NCBI GenBank assembly: GCA_041687455.1
Contig: JAWLBY010000011.1
Location: 80,150 to 144,149, forward strand
DNA: 64,000 nt
DNA from: JAWLBY01 sp041687455
GTDB taxonomy: Bacteria; Pseudomonadota; Gammaproteobacteria; Xanthomonadales; Xanthomonadaceae
Reading direction: 5' to 3'
Part shown: piece by piece, positions 1 to 9,657 of the stretch
Numbering within the stretch: the stretch's first letter is position 1
Layout of the letters: each line of letters starts with the position of its first letter
The notes under the pieces: generated by a model
The model's database searches: none
What the model saw: the letters and a program-made list of their open reading frames with translations, nothing else
What the model was told of the DNA's origin: nothing
Translations under genes and position numbers: made by a program

Positions 1-1913
1 TCAAGCCAGCGGTCGAGATCTTCACCGACACCGAGTTCCACTACGACGTACTGGCGAAGCGGTTGCGCGAACTGTCGTTCCTGAATTCCGGCGTCCGGAT
101 CGAGCTGATCGACGAGCGCGACGATGAAAAGCACGACGTGTTCGAGTACGAAGGCGGCATCCGCTCGTTCGTCGAGCATCTGGCCGCGCTGAAGACACCG
201 CTGCACCCGACCGTGATCTCGCTGCAGGGGCAGGAGGTCAACGGCATCAGCGTCGATGTCGCGCTGCAGTGGACCGATTCCTATCAGGAAACGATGTTCT
301 GCTTCACCAACAACATCCCGCAGAAGGATGGCGGCACCCATTTGGCCGGTTTCCGCGCCGCGCTGACCCGTACGATCGGCGCCTACATCGAGCAGTCCGG
401 CCTGCTGAAGCAGGCCAAGGTGGCTATGGCCGGCGACGACATGCGCGAGGGCATGATCGCGGTGCTGTCGGTCAAGGTTCCGGACCCGAGCTTCTCGTCG
501 CAGACCAAGGAAAAGCTGGTCAGCTCGGAGGTCAAGCCGGCGGTCGAATCGATCGTCAGCCGCAAGCTTGAGGAGTTCCTGCAGGAACATCCGAATGAAG
601 CGCGGGCGGTCGCCAGCAAGGTCGTCGACGCGGCGCGGGCGCGCGAAGCGGCGCGCAAGGCGCGCGAGATGACCCGTCGCAAGGGCGCGCTCGACATCGC
701 CGGCCTGCCCGGCAAGCTGGCCGACTGCCAGGAGAAGGACCCGGCACTGTCCGAGCTGTTCATCGTCGAGGGTGACTCGGCCGGCGGCTCCGCCAAGCAG
801 GGGCGCAACCGCAAGACCCAGGCGATCCTGCCGCTGAAGGGCAAGATCCTGAACGTCGAGCGGGCGCGCTTCGACCGGATGCTCAGTTCGGCCGAGGTCG
901 GCACGCTGATCACCGCGCTCGGCACCGGCATCGGCAAGGACGAGTACAACCCGGACAAGCTGCGCTACCACCGCATCATCATCATGACCGACGCCGACGT
1001 CGACGGTTCGCACATCCGGACGCTGCTGCTGACGTTCTTCTACCGGCAGATGCCGGAACTGATCGAGCGCGGCCACGTCTACATCGGTCTGCCGCCGCTG
1101 TACAAGATCAAGCACGGCAAGAACGAGCAATATATCAAGGACGATCAATCACTTAGCACGTACCTGATCAACCACGCGGTGGATTCTGCGGCGCTCCGTT
1201 ACGAGCCCGACGCACCGCCGCTGAGCGGACCGGCACTGGAGCAGTTGATGACCGGCTACGTTGCCGCAACCGATGCGGTCCGGCGGCTGGCGCAGCGCTT
1301 CGATGCCCAGGTGCTCGATTGCCTGATCGACCTGCCGCCGCTGACGGCGGCGGCGTTCGATGACGTCGCCGCGCTGGCGCCGTGGATCGACCGACTGCGT
1401 GCCTGCCTGGTCGCATCCGGCCTCGGCCGGCCGCGCTACACGATCCATGCCGAGCCGAACACCGGCGACCAGCCCGGCGCGCTGGTCGTGGAACGGCAAC
1501 ATCATGGCGTCAGTGCGACCCAGGTGATTCCGGCGACGCTGTTCGCGGCGGCCGAGTTCCGGCCGATCGCCGACGTCGCGCAGCAACTGGCCGGCATGAT
1601 CCAGCCGGGAGCGACGATCGAGCGCGGTGGCCGCAGCCAGCCGGTCACCGATTTCCGTCAGGTGCATGGCTGGCTGATGGACGAGGCCAAACGCGGCCGG
1701 ACCATCCAGCGCTTCAAGGGTCTCGGCGAGATGAACCCGGAGCAGCTCTGGGAGACCACCGTCAACCCGGAAACTCGCCGCCTGCTGCGGGTCCGGATCG
1801 AGGACGCGGTCGCCGCCGACCAGATCTTCTCGACCCTGATGGGCGACGTCGTCGAACCGCGGCGCGACTTCATCGAGGAGAACGCGCTGAAGGTGGCGAA
1901 CCTCGACGTCTGA
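1..1913 (+). CDS. gyrB: DNA gyrase subunit B, 5' truncated by the window edge
   Basis: ATPase subunit of DNA gyrase, which with GyrA introduces negative supercoils. The frame is open from base 3, so the gene begins upstream; about 636 codons are visible and roughly the first 180 residues (most of the GHKL ATPase domain) are missing. Visible are the end of the ATPase/transducer region, the TOPRIM signatures EGDSAGG (around base 768) and TDADVDGSH (around 990), the PPLYKIK stretch, and the C-terminal motif RFKGLGEMNPEQLW. Between PPLYKIK and RFKGLGEMN there is a divergent segment of about 170 residues, matching the insert known from gammaproteobacterial GyrB. It ends in the usual ENALKVANLDV-type tail. 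The gene is normally next to dnaA-dnaN-recF, so the origin is probably just outside the window. Confidence 0.97.
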   Translation, partial: KPAVEIFTDTEFHYDVLAKRLRELSFLNSGVRIELIDERDDEKHDVFEYEGGIRSFVEHLAALKTPLHPTVISLQGQEVNGISVDVALQWTDSYQETMFCFTNNIPQKDGGTHLAGFRAALTRTIGAYIEQSGLLKQAKVAMAGDDMREGMIAVLSVKVPDPSFSSQTKEKLVSSEVKPAVESIVSRKLEEFLQEHPNEARAVASKVVDAARAREAARKAREMTRRKGALDIAGLPGKLADCQEKDPALSELFIVEGDSAGGSAKQGRNRKTQAILPLKGKILNVERARFDRMLSSAEVGTLITALGTGIGKDEYNPDKLRYHRIIIMTDADVDGSHIRTLLLTFFYRQMPELIERGHVYIGLPPLYKIKHGKNEQYIKDDQSLSTYLINHAVDSAALRYEPDAPPLSGPALEQLMTGYVAATDAVRRLAQRFDAQVLDCLIDLPPLTAAAFDDVAALAPWIDRLRACLVASGLGRPRYTIHAEPNTGDQPGALVVERQHHGVSATQVIPATLFAAAEFRPIADVAQQLAGMIQPGATIERGGRSQPVTDFRQVHGWLMDEAKRGRTIQRFKGLGEMNPEQLWETTVNPETRRLLRVRIEDAVAADQIFSTLMGDVVEPRRDFIEENALKVANLDV

Positions 1914-1962
1914 GCGGCCCGGGCGGCCGCACGGTCGCCCGCGACGCGGTCGTCGCGCCCGA

Positions 1963-1968
1963 TATACT
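1963..1968 (+). promoter_or_regulatory. Possible -10 box upstream of the UUP1-type membrane gene
   Basis: TATACT stands out in the GC-rich gap between gyrB and the next gene, about 117 bases before its start. No good -35 hexamer is visible at the right spacing, so this is a weak call. Confidence 0.25.
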
Positions 1969-2084
1969 GCCGTTCGTTTCGCCTGCGGTCGGATTGGCCG
2001 CAGCCAGGCTCGCCCGGCGTCACCGCCGACGCCGAGGCTGCGCGCGCCGATCCGTGGCCCGTCTGACCTCCGCTTGCCCGGCTC

Positions 2085-3629
2085 ATGAAGAAAGCCCAGC
2101 TCTACTCGCTTGCCCTGCTGCTCGCACTGATCGGCGCCGCGGCGGTCGTCTACAAATGGAAGGTGCTGAACTTTCCGTTGCAGCCGGTCGCCGAGGTCGA
2201 TGTCTGGACCCTGCAGGCGCGGATCGAGTTCCAGCCGCGGCGTGGCCCCAACACGGTCACGCTGCAGTTGCCGGAGGCACCGCCGGGTTTCACGGTGCTC
2301 GAAGAGCGCTTCGTCGCCCGCAACTACTCGAAGTTGATCGAGAACCGCGGCGGCAACCGGGAGGTGCAGTGGGCGATCCGTCGCGCGACCGGTCCGCAGG
2401 TGCTGTACTACCGCGCCACCGTCGTGCGCGACCAGGAAGCGCCGGCTGCGGTCGATGGCAAGCCGCGGGTCGGCGATCCGCCGGTACTGCAGGAGCCGTA
2501 CGCCACCGCGGCACAGACCCTGCTCGATCAGGTGCGCGACCTGTCGGCGGACATCGCGACCTTCGCCAAGGAACTGGTCCGGCGCTTCAACGCGATGCCA
2601 TTGTCGGAAGAAGTCGCGCTGCTGCTCGAAGGGCACCCCACGCCGGAATCGCGCGCGCAGTTCATCACGCAGTTGCTGGCGTCGCGGAACATCCCGGCGC
2701 GCGTGCTGCACGGCTTCGAGCTGGCCGACACCCAGAACGAGGTCGAGCTGCGGCCATGGCTGCAGGTGCACAACGGCGAACGCTGGATCACGATCGACCT
2801 GCGCACCGCTGCCGACGGCTGGCCGGAAAACCTGTTCCTGTGGACCGCGAGTCGCCAGCCGCTGTTGCTGGTCGAGGACAACCCGCGTGCCCAGGTGAAA
2901 TTCTCGATCAGCCGCAATCTCGCCGACGCGATGGCGGTGGCGGAACGGCGGCTGGAAGTCCGCGACGAACGACTGGTCAGCTACTCGCTGCTCGCGCTGC
3001 CGCTGCAGACCCAGTCGGTCTACCGGATCCTGCTGATGGTGCCGATCGGTGCCTTCATCATGCTGCTGCTGCGCAATCTGATCGGCCTGAAGACCTTCGG
3101 CACCTTCATGCCGGTACTGATCGCGATCGCGTTTCGCGACACCGGCCTGGCGGCGGGCGTTGCGCTGTTCGTGATCGTGGTCGGCACCGGCCTGCTGGCG
3201 CGCTTCTACCTCGAGAAACTGCGCCTGCTGCTGGTGCCGCGCCTGACCGCGGTGCTGATCCTGGTCGTGATGCTGATGGCGATGGTGTCGGTGCTGTCGA
3301 ACCGGCTCGGCATCGAAGTGGGCCTGTCGGTGGCGCTGTTTCCGATGGTGATCATGGCGATGACGATCGAACGGATGTCGGTTGCATGGGAAGAGCGCGG
3401 CGCCGGGTTCGCGATGAAGGAGGGCGCTGGCACGCTGCTGGTGGCCATGCTCGCCTACATGGCGATGAGCTGGGAGCCGCTCGAGCACATCGTGTTCGTG
3501 TTCCCTGAGGTACTGCTGATCCTGCTCGCCGCGACGCTGGTGCTCGGTCGCTATTCCGGCTACCGCCTGACCGAGCTGTTCCGCTTCCGCGCGCTGGCGC
3601 GGGAATTCGGCGGCAGCGAGCGACGCTGA
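2085..3629 (+). CDS. Inactive-transglutaminase / 7TM membrane protein (UUP1 family)
   Basis: Membrane protein of 514 residues. An N-terminal signal anchor (about residues 7-23) is followed by a periplasmic region with the fold expected of an inactive transglutaminase (about 30-300). The last 200 residues hold about seven hydrophobic helices, beginning near VYRILLMVPIGAF. This matches the family described as seven transmembrane helices fused to an inactive transglutaminase. The ATG follows a 171-base gap after gyrB. The next gene, an ATP-grasp ligase, starts only 14 bases after the stop, so the two are almost certainly co-transcribed. In many proteobacteria these two families occur as a pair; their joint substrate is not established. 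Role here: unknown, probably an envelope-anchored partner of the ligase. Confidence 0.85.
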   Translation: MKKAQLYSLALLLALIGAAAVVYKWKVLNFPLQPVAEVDVWTLQARIEFQPRRGPNTVTLQLPEAPPGFTVLEERFVARNYSKLIENRGGNREVQWAIRRATGPQVLYYRATVVRDQEAPAAVDGKPRVGDPPVLQEPYATAAQTLLDQVRDLSADIATFAKELVRRFNAMPLSEEVALLLEGHPTPESRAQFITQLLASRNIPARVLHGFELADTQNEVELRPWLQVHNGERWITIDLRTAADGWPENLFLWTASRQPLLLVEDNPRAQVKFSISRNLADAMAVAERRLEVRDERLVSYSLLALPLQTQSVYRILLMVPIGAFIMLLLRNLIGLKTFGTFMPVLIAIAFRDTGLAAGVALFVIVVGTGLLARFYLEKLRLLLVPRLTAVLILVVMLMAMVSVLSNRLGIEVGLSVALFPMVIMAMTIERMSVAWEERGAGFAMKEGAGTLLVAMLAYMAMSWEPLEHIVFVFPEVLLILLAATLVLGRYSGYRLTELFRFRALAREFGGSERR

Positions 3630-3643
3630 CCGGGCGCCTGACG

Positions 3644-4603
3644 ATGAATCCGTTCGACATCGCCCGGCGCCTGCGCCGGATCGGCCTGATCGGATTGAAC
3701 CGGCGCAACGCCGACTACGTGCTGATGTACAACCAGCGCCGCTTCTATCCCCGCGTCGACGACAAGCTGATCACGAAGGAACTGGCGCTGGCCGCCGGGC
3801 TGCCGGTGCCCGAGCTATATGCGGTGGTCCGCGAGGAACACCAGATCGACGAGCTGCACGAGAAACTCAAGCCGCACAATCAGTTCGTCATGAAGCCGGC
3901 GCACGGCTCCGGCGGCGACGGCATCGTGGTCGTGGTCGGCCGCCGCGGCGACAAGTATCGCCGCTCGAACGGTCATCTGATGAGCCGCGACGAGTTCGAT
4001 CATCACCTGTCGAACGCGTTGTCCGGCCTGTTTTCACTGGGCGGCCACCCCGATCACCTGCTGATCGAGCAATGCGTTCAGTTCGACCCGATTTTCGATC
4101 AGGTCAGCTACAAAGGCGTGCCGGACATCCGAATCATCGTGTTCCTCGGCTACCCTGTGATGGCGATGATTCGGCTGCCGACCCGACTGTCGGACGGCAA
4201 GGCGAATCTTCACCAGGGCGCGATCGGTGTCGGCATCGACATTCCGACCGGCACGACCCGGCGCGGCGTCTGGGGGACCGAGGTCATCCGCGAGCATCCC
4301 GATACCGAGCACTCGATCGTCGGCCTCGGCATTCCGCACTGGCCGCAGTTGCTGGAGATGGCGGCACGCTGCCATGAGCTCTCCGGCCTCGGCTATGTCG
4401 GCGTCGATTTCGTGCTCGATCGGCAGTTCGGACCGATGATCCTCGAGCTCAACGCGCGACCGGGTCTGTCGATCCAGATCGCCAATGGCAGTGGCCTGCT
4501 GCACCGCCTGAAAAAGGTCGAGCGGTTGCAGGCAGCGGGCAAGGTGTCGACCGAGCCGGCCGAGCGCGTTGCATTCGCGCAGGCCGAATTCGGAACGATC
4601 TGA
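3644..4603 (+). CDS. RimK-related ATP-grasp alpha-L-glutamate ligase-like protein
   Basis: Soluble ATP-grasp enzyme, 319 residues, of the RimK-related subfamily that accompanies transglutaminase/7TM membrane proteins. ATP-grasp enzymes activate a carboxylate as an acyl phosphate and join it to an amine or thiol. Visible signatures are the lysine/glycine-rich loop MKPAHGSGGDGIVVVVGR (about residues 84-101), the acidic pocket around LLIEQCVQFDP, and the C-terminal metal-binding strand MILELNARPGLSIQIAN, whose E and N are the usual Mg-ATP ligands. All core residues look intact, so it is probably active. The amino acid it adds and its acceptor cannot be told from sequence. It is tightly linked to the preceding membrane protein (14-base gap). 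Confidence 0.88.
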   Translation: MNPFDIARRLRRIGLIGLNRRNADYVLMYNQRRFYPRVDDKLITKELALAAGLPVPELYAVVREEHQIDELHEKLKPHNQFVMKPAHGSGGDGIVVVVGRRGDKYRRSNGHLMSRDEFDHHLSNALSGLFSLGGHPDHLLIEQCVQFDPIFDQVSYKGVPDIRIIVFLGYPVMAMIRLPTRLSDGKANLHQGAIGVGIDIPTGTTRRGVWGTEVIREHPDTEHSIVGLGIPHWPQLLEMAARCHELSGLGYVGVDFVLDRQFGPMILELNARPGLSIQIANGSGLLHRLKKVERLQAAGKVSTEPAERVAFAQAEFGTI

Positions 4604-4799
4604 ACCGCGACTAAAGCTGGGCTGAAAATTTTGCCAAGCATCGCAACCGGGCGCGGCATGGGGGCAGGAAACTGTGATCGAATTGGCACTAACACGCTTG
4701 AGCAAACAACCTAAATCACGCTAGTGTTCGCGACCCCGTGCGTTCTGCAGCCATATTCCGGCGCGGCGCGCTTGGCCCATACGTAATGAGACCGACGCC

Positions 4800-6056
4800 A
4801 TGACCCTCAACCGGCTACTTCAGGTACTCGCCATCTTCTTCCTCGGATTCGCGCTGCTCGGCACCGCCGATGCGCAGCGCAGCAAGAAGGAAAAGAAAGA
4901 GCCGATGTATCCGAATGCGACTCGTGAAGATCCGGCCATCAAGCCGTCGTCGCGGCTGACCAAGCAGGTCATGAAGATGTATGACCTGTCGCAGGAAGAC
5001 GACCATGAGAAGACGCTGACCGCCGCCCAGGCCGTGCTCGACAGCAAGCTCGCCGGTGCCTATGAAAAGAGCATGGCGTTGCAGACGATCGGTTTCATCT
5101 ACGTCGACCAGGACGATTACCCGACCGGTATCCGCTACCTGGAACAGAGTCTCGATGCCGACGGCATGAGCAACGACAACCACTACCAGATCATGTACCA
5201 GCTCGGCCAGCTCTACACGGCCGAGGAAAACTACGGGAAGGCGCTGGAAGTATTTGATCGCTTCCTCACTGAGACGCGTTCCGAGAAGCCGGAACACCTG
5301 GCGTTCGTCGGCCAACTGCACTACCGGATGGAGAACTTCGCCGAGGCGGCCAGGCTTCTCGAGCGCGCGATCGCGATCAGCGATCAGCCGCAGCGCACCT
5401 ATCTGCAGTTGCTGATGGCCACGTACTTCGAACTGGAGCGCCCGGACGAGGCCGCCAAGTTGGGCGAGCAGTTGATGGCGATGGATCCGAACGATCCGGC
5501 GACGGTGCGCAACATCGCGGCGGTCCACCTGCAGCAGGACCAGAACGAAAAGGCACTGCAGATCCTGGTCGACGGCAAGGCGCGCGGTGTGCTGACCGAA
5601 GAGCGCGACTACAAGCAGATCTATCAGCTTTACCAATACCTCGAACGGGAAGCCGAATCGGTCGCGACGATCGAGGAGGGGCTCGCCAAGGGCGTGCTGA
5701 AGCCGACCGCCGACTTGTACCGCGCGATGGCCGAGGCGCACTACTTTGGCGAGAAAATTCCGCAGGCCGCTGAGGCCTATGCCAAGGCCGCCGAACTTTC
5801 GCAGGACGGCGAGATGGACCTCAACCTCGCCCGCGTGCTGATGGAGCTCGAGAAGTACCCCGAGGCCAGGGCGGCGGCCAACAAGGCGCTGCAGAAGGGC
5901 GTCAAGCGCCGCGGCGATGCCCATGTGATCATCGGCGGCGCCGAGCTCGAACAGGACAACCAGAAAGGCGCGATTGCCGCCTACAAGGAAGCAGCGAAGT
6001 ATCCGGAGACCAAGTCGTCGGCCGAATCCTGGCTCAAGGCAAGCGGAATCCGCTGA
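4800..6056 (+). CDS. Exported TPR-repeat protein
   Basis: Protein of 418 residues with a clear signal peptide (hydrophobic run LLQVLAIFFLGFALLG, probable cleavage after ADA). The mature part is alpha-helical and built of tetratricopeptide repeats from about residue 60 to the end; examples are the DYPTGIRYLEQSLDADG and NFAEAARLLERAIAIS units. TPRs are protein-protein scaffolds, here presumably in the periplasm. It lies just upstream of tonB with a 126-base gap. The same gene order (TPR protein, tonB, exbB, two exbD) recurs in related bacteria, so a supporting role in TonB-dependent transport is plausible but is inference. No catalytic motif is visible. Confidence 0.85.
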   Translation: MTLNRLLQVLAIFFLGFALLGTADAQRSKKEKKEPMYPNATREDPAIKPSSRLTKQVMKMYDLSQEDDHEKTLTAAQAVLDSKLAGAYEKSMALQTIGFIYVDQDDYPTGIRYLEQSLDADGMSNDNHYQIMYQLGQLYTAEENYGKALEVFDRFLTETRSEKPEHLAFVGQLHYRMENFAEAARLLERAIAISDQPQRTYLQLLMATYFELERPDEAAKLGEQLMAMDPNDPATVRNIAAVHLQQDQNEKALQILVDGKARGVLTEERDYKQIYQLYQYLEREAESVATIEEGLAKGVLKPTADLYRAMAEAHYFGEKIPQAAEAYAKAAELSQDGEMDLNLARVLMELEKYPEARAAANKALQKGVKRRGDAHVIIGGAELEQDNQKGAIAAYKEAAKYPETKSSAESWLKASGIR

Positions 6057-6094
6057 TGCTGCGACAGGCGGCCGGGATAGGTCGCCGGTGTTAG

Positions 6095-6100
6095 TATAAG
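6095..6100 (+). promoter_or_regulatory. Possible -10 box upstream of tonB
   Basis: TATAAG lies in an unusually AT-rich stretch (about 6090-6125) of the TPR-tonB gap, 83 bases before the tonB start. No convincing -35 element was found. Confidence 0.25.
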
Positions 6101-6182
6101 ATTGATCGTTTCGTGTTTATTCAGGCTTCCGGTGCGTCGCGTTGCGCCCGGGGGGATCGTGTTCCACTGACTGCCCCTACGC

Positions 6183-6848
<666 letters not shown>

Positions 6849-6866
6849 TCGAAAAGGGTACGCGTT

Positions 6867-7664
6867 ATGCAACAAGATGCTGCTGTGAATCCGTCCGCCG
6901 CTGCTCCCGCGGTCGATCCGACTGCAATGCCGGGTGCGGGATATGTCGGCAATGCGGATGCCGCCGCCCTTCAGCAGATGGGCTTCGACCACCTGATCCA
7001 TCAGCTCGGCGCCGTCGGCTGGATCGTGCTGATCACGCTGGTGCTGTTCTCGCTGGCCGCGTGGTACTACACGATCACCAACGCGATGCGGAACCTGATG
7101 ATCCGCACGCGCGCCGAGCGGGTGATCCGCACGTTCTGGGAAACCCCGAACGCGCAGGACGCGATCCGCTTCATGGAAGAACAGCCGAAGGGCGAACCGT
7201 TCTCGAAGATCGCGCTGGACTGCGCGCAGGCTGCTGCCCACCACCAGAAGCATGAAGGCAGCCGCCTGGTCGAAGCCCTGAACCGTTCGGAGTTCATCGA
7301 CCGCGCGCTGCGCCAGGCGGTCACCCGCGAGAGCGCCAAGCTCGAGAACGGCCTGACCCTGCTCGCCACGGTGGGTTCGGTCGCCCCGTTCGTCGGTCTG
7401 CTCGGCACCGTGTGGGGCATCTACGGCGCCCTGATCGCGATCGGTGCATCCGGCCAGTCGTCGATCGAAGCGGTTGCCGGCCCGGTCGGCGAGGCGCTGA
7501 TCATGACCGCGATCGGTCTCGGCGTCGCGATCCCGGCGGTTATCGCCTACAACGCGTTCAATCGTGCCAACCGCACGACCAACGCGAAGTTCGACACGTT
7601 CGCGCACGACCTGCACGACTTCTTTGCGACCGGCTCGCGCGTCGGCGACACCGTCAAGCGCTGA
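6867..7664 (+). CDS. exbB: TonB-system proton channel subunit ExbB (MotA/TolQ/ExbB)
   Basis: Inner-membrane proton-channel subunit of 265 residues. The first helix is near residues 47-67 (GAVGWIVLITLVLFSLAAW). The two later helices include the family signature TVGSVAPFVGLLGTVWGIYGAL and the GEALIMTAIGLGVAIPAV helix that lines the channel. The N-terminal extension rich in Ala/Pro (first 40 residues) is longer than in E. coli ExbB. The gene sits between tonB and two exbD genes. In Xanthomonas the homologous tonB, exbB and first exbD are needed for ferric iron uptake. Confidence 0.95.
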   Translation: MQQDAAVNPSAAAPAVDPTAMPGAGYVGNADAAALQQMGFDHLIHQLGAVGWIVLITLVLFSLAAWYYTITNAMRNLMIRTRAERVIRTFWETPNAQDAIRFMEEQPKGEPFSKIALDCAQAAAHHQKHEGSRLVEALNRSEFIDRALRQAVTRESAKLENGLTLLATVGSVAPFVGLLGTVWGIYGALIAIGASGQSSIEAVAGPVGEALIMTAIGLGVAIPAVIAYNAFNRANRTTNAKFDTFAHDLHDFFATGSRVGDTVKR

Positions 7665-7692
7665 TCCAGGCTGACTCGGACGGAGACCTTCG

Positions 7693-8106
7693 ATGGCATT
7701 CAGCGCAAACGACGGCAACGACGCAGGCTTCACCGAGCCGAACGTCGTGCCCCTGGTCGACGTCATGCTGGTGATGTTGATCATCTTCATGGTTACCGCG
7801 CCGCTGATGGCCCACAAGGTCAAGATCACGCTGCCGGAAGCCACCCTGGAAGCGCCGCCCGAGACCAAGGGCACACCGATCACGCTGGCGATCCAGGCCA
7901 ACGGTGAGGTGTTCTGGAACGACGAGCCGGTCACGCCCGGCGTGCTCGAGGCGCAGTTGGCGGTTGAGGCGCAGAAGCAGCCTCAGCCGCAGGTCAACAT
8001 CCGGGCCGACAAGACCACCCGCTACAAGATGGTCGCCGAGGTAGTGAAGACCGCCAAGCAGGTCGGCATCGCCAAGGTCGGCTTCGTGACCACGCCGGAA
8101 AAGTAG
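7693..8106 (+). CDS. exbD: Biopolymer transporter ExbD (first copy)
   Basis: Small inner-membrane protein of 137 residues with a cytoplasmic N-terminus, one transmembrane helix (about residues 19-38, VPLVDVMLVMLIIFMVTAP) containing the essential Asp, and a periplasmic domain. It partners ExbB in energising TonB. An SD-like GGAGA sits eight bases before the ATG. It is 28 bases downstream of exbB and 10 bases upstream of a second exbD, so all four genes form one transcription unit. Both exbD copies open with the residues MAFS, consistent with a local duplication. Confidence 0.93.
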   Translation: MAFSANDGNDAGFTEPNVVPLVDVMLVMLIIFMVTAPLMAHKVKITLPEATLEAPPETKGTPITLAIQANGEVFWNDEPVTPGVLEAQLAVEAQKQPQPQVNIRADKTTRYKMVAEVVKTAKQVGIAKVGFVTTPEK

Positions 8107-8116
8107 GAGACGCGCC

Positions 8117-8524
8117 ATGGCATTTTCCACGCAATCGGCCGGCGCCAAGTGCGACATGAACGTCGTTCCGTTGATCGACGTGCTGCTGGTCCTTCTGATC
8201 ATCTTCATGGTCACCGCGCCGATGGTGTCCTACGAGATCCAGATCGACCTGCCGCAGATGACCAAGAACCAGCCCGAGCAGCCGAAGGACCCGCCGAAGC
8301 CGATCCGCCTGCGGATCGACGAGACGGGCAGCCTGAGCTGGGACGGCCAGCCGCTGCCGCGCGCCGCGCTCGAGCCTTCGCTGAAGGTCGAGGCAACGCG
8401 CGACCCGCAGCCGCTGCTGGAACTGGAAACCGCGGCCGACGCGCAATACGAAACCTTGACCGAAGTGCTGTCGATCGCCAAGAACGCCGGCATGGAAAAG
8501 ATCGGTTTCGTCGAGACGCTCTGA
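8117..8524 (+). CDS. Biopolymer transporter ExbD (second copy)
   Basis: ExbD paralogue of 135 residues with the same architecture: membrane helix VPLIDVLLVLLIIFMVTAP with the channel Asp, then a periplasmic domain (about 45-135). It is clearly diverged from the first copy beyond the helix, with different periplasmic loops rich in Pro (NQPEQPKDPPKP). In Xanthomonas campestris the corresponding exbD2 is not required for iron uptake but has been linked to other TonB-dependent functions, so the two copies may serve different receptor sets. It is the last gene of the operon; a strong terminator follows 26 bases after the stop. Confidence 0.92.
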   Translation: MAFSTQSAGAKCDMNVVPLIDVLLVLLIIFMVTAPMVSYEIQIDLPQMTKNQPEQPKDPPKPIRLRIDETGSLSWDGQPLPRAALEPSLKVEATRDPQPLLELETAADAQYETLTEVLSIAKNAGMEKIGFVETL

Positions 8525-8550
8525 GCAACCGACGCTGGATCCATTTTGCG

Positions 8551-8575
8551 AAACGCCGCTCGATGAGCGGCGTTT
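8551..8575 (+). terminator. Rho-independent terminator of the tonB-exbBDD operon
   Basis: A ten-base perfect stem (AAACGCCGCT paired with AGCGGCGTTT) closes a five-base loop, and the 3' arm runs into TTTTCGTA. It sits 26 bases after the second exbD. The A-rich 5' side makes it potentially bidirectional, but there is no opposing gene close by. Confidence 0.85.
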
Positions 8576-8822
8576 TCGTATCTGGACCCGGTAGCGCGGC
8601 CGGCGGTTCGATCGGCATCGCCGCCGCCGATGGGCGGTCCGGCCGCGCCTGATTCCGCCTGCAGCGGGTGGCACGAACTTGCCGGGTGGTCCCTCGTCGC
8701 GACGTGCTGCTCGGTATCTGCGCCGGGCGCACAAAGGAGACGCGCGGCAAGGTCTTGCGGCAGCGATCGCCGCGGCCTCACCTGCCGCGTGCCGGTCCGG
8801 CCGGCTGGCTGAGCCCGGGCAG

Positions 8823-9593
8823 TCAGCGGTCCGCTGCGGCCTCGCGGATGATCCGCAGATACGCCTGCACGGTCGCCGTCAGCCCCATGTACAGCGCCTC
8901 GTCGATCAGGGCGTGACCGATTGATACCTCGGCGATCTCCGGCACCCCGGCCAGCAGGCGCGCCAGGTTGCCCTGGCTCAGGTCGTGCCCCGCATTGACC
9001 GCCAGTCCGGCCGCGAGCGCGTCGTCCGCGGTCGCGCGGCAGCGCTCGAGCTCGCGGCGGTCCGAACCGGCAGCGTGCGCCGCGGCGAATGGGCCGGTGT
9101 AGATTTCGACCCGATCGATGCCGATCCGCGCGAACGCATCGAGATTGCACGTGCCGGGGTCCACGAACACGCTGACCCGGACCCCTTCGGACTTCAGCGT
9201 CGCGACGATCGGCGCCAGCCGCTCGATGTCGCGCCGCGGATCGAAGCCGTGGTCGGACGTGAGCTGGCCGTCCGCATCGGGCACCAGCGTGCACTGCTCG
9301 GGCGGAGCTTCCAGTGCCAGCGGCAGCAGACCGGGGTAGCCCTGCCGCGGCGGCGCAAACGGATTGCCTTCGATATTGAACTCGACCCGGCCGTCGGTCA
9401 GCCGCCGCAGCGCGCGGACGTCGTCGGGGCGGATGTGGCGCCGATCCGGCCGCGGATGCACGGTGATACCCTGCGCGCCGGCGGCGATGCAGACCTCAGC
9501 GGCGCGCAACGGGTCGGGCAGGTCACCGCCGCGCGAATTGCGCAACACGGCGATCTTGTTGAGGTTGACGCTGAGCGAAGTGGGTGCGGTCAT
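8823..9593 (-). CDS. pdxJ: Pyridoxine 5'-phosphate synthase
   Basis: Cytosolic TIM-barrel enzyme of 256 residues that condenses 1-deoxy-D-xylulose 5-phosphate with 3-amino-2-oxopropyl phosphate to pyridoxine 5'-phosphate (vitamin B6 synthesis). Signatures are the start LSVNLNKIAVLRNSRG, TVHPRPDRRHI, EFNIEGNP, the VSVFVDPG strand, and GHDLSQGNL near the end. The ATG at 9593 gives the usual protein beginning; a longer reading frame reaching 9737 has a low-complexity leader and was not used. It is transcribed towards the exb terminator and follows the same tonB-exb-pdxJ order known from Xanthomonas. Confidence 0.94.
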   Translation of the reverse strand: MTAPTSLSVNLNKIAVLRNSRGGDLPDPLRAAEVCIAAGAQGITVHPRPDRRHIRPDDVRALRRLTDGRVEFNIEGNPFAPPRQGYPGLLPLALEAPPEQCTLVPDADGQLTSDHGFDPRRDIERLAPIVATLKSEGVRVSVFVDPGTCNLDAFARIGIDRVEIYTGPFAAAHAAGSDRRELERCRATADDALAAGLAVNAGHDLSQGNLARLLAGVPEIAEVSIGHALIDEALYMGLTATVQAYLRIIREAAADR

Positions 9594-9657
9594 GCCGGTA
9601 GCGTAGCGGACCGGGCCGCCGTTTCGCAGCGGTCCGCCGCCGCCGGCCGCGCCACGT

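Noticed and set aside
5..62. Treating base 63 as the gyrB start
   Set aside because: The frame is open to the window edge with typical GyrB residues (AVEIFTDTEFHYD) before it.
1149..3488. Long antisense reading frame of 779 codons opposite gyrB and the membrane protein gene
   Set aside because: It is an artefact of high GC content: the composition is rich in Arg, His and Gln with no recognisable domain, and the opposite strand encodes well-conserved proteins.
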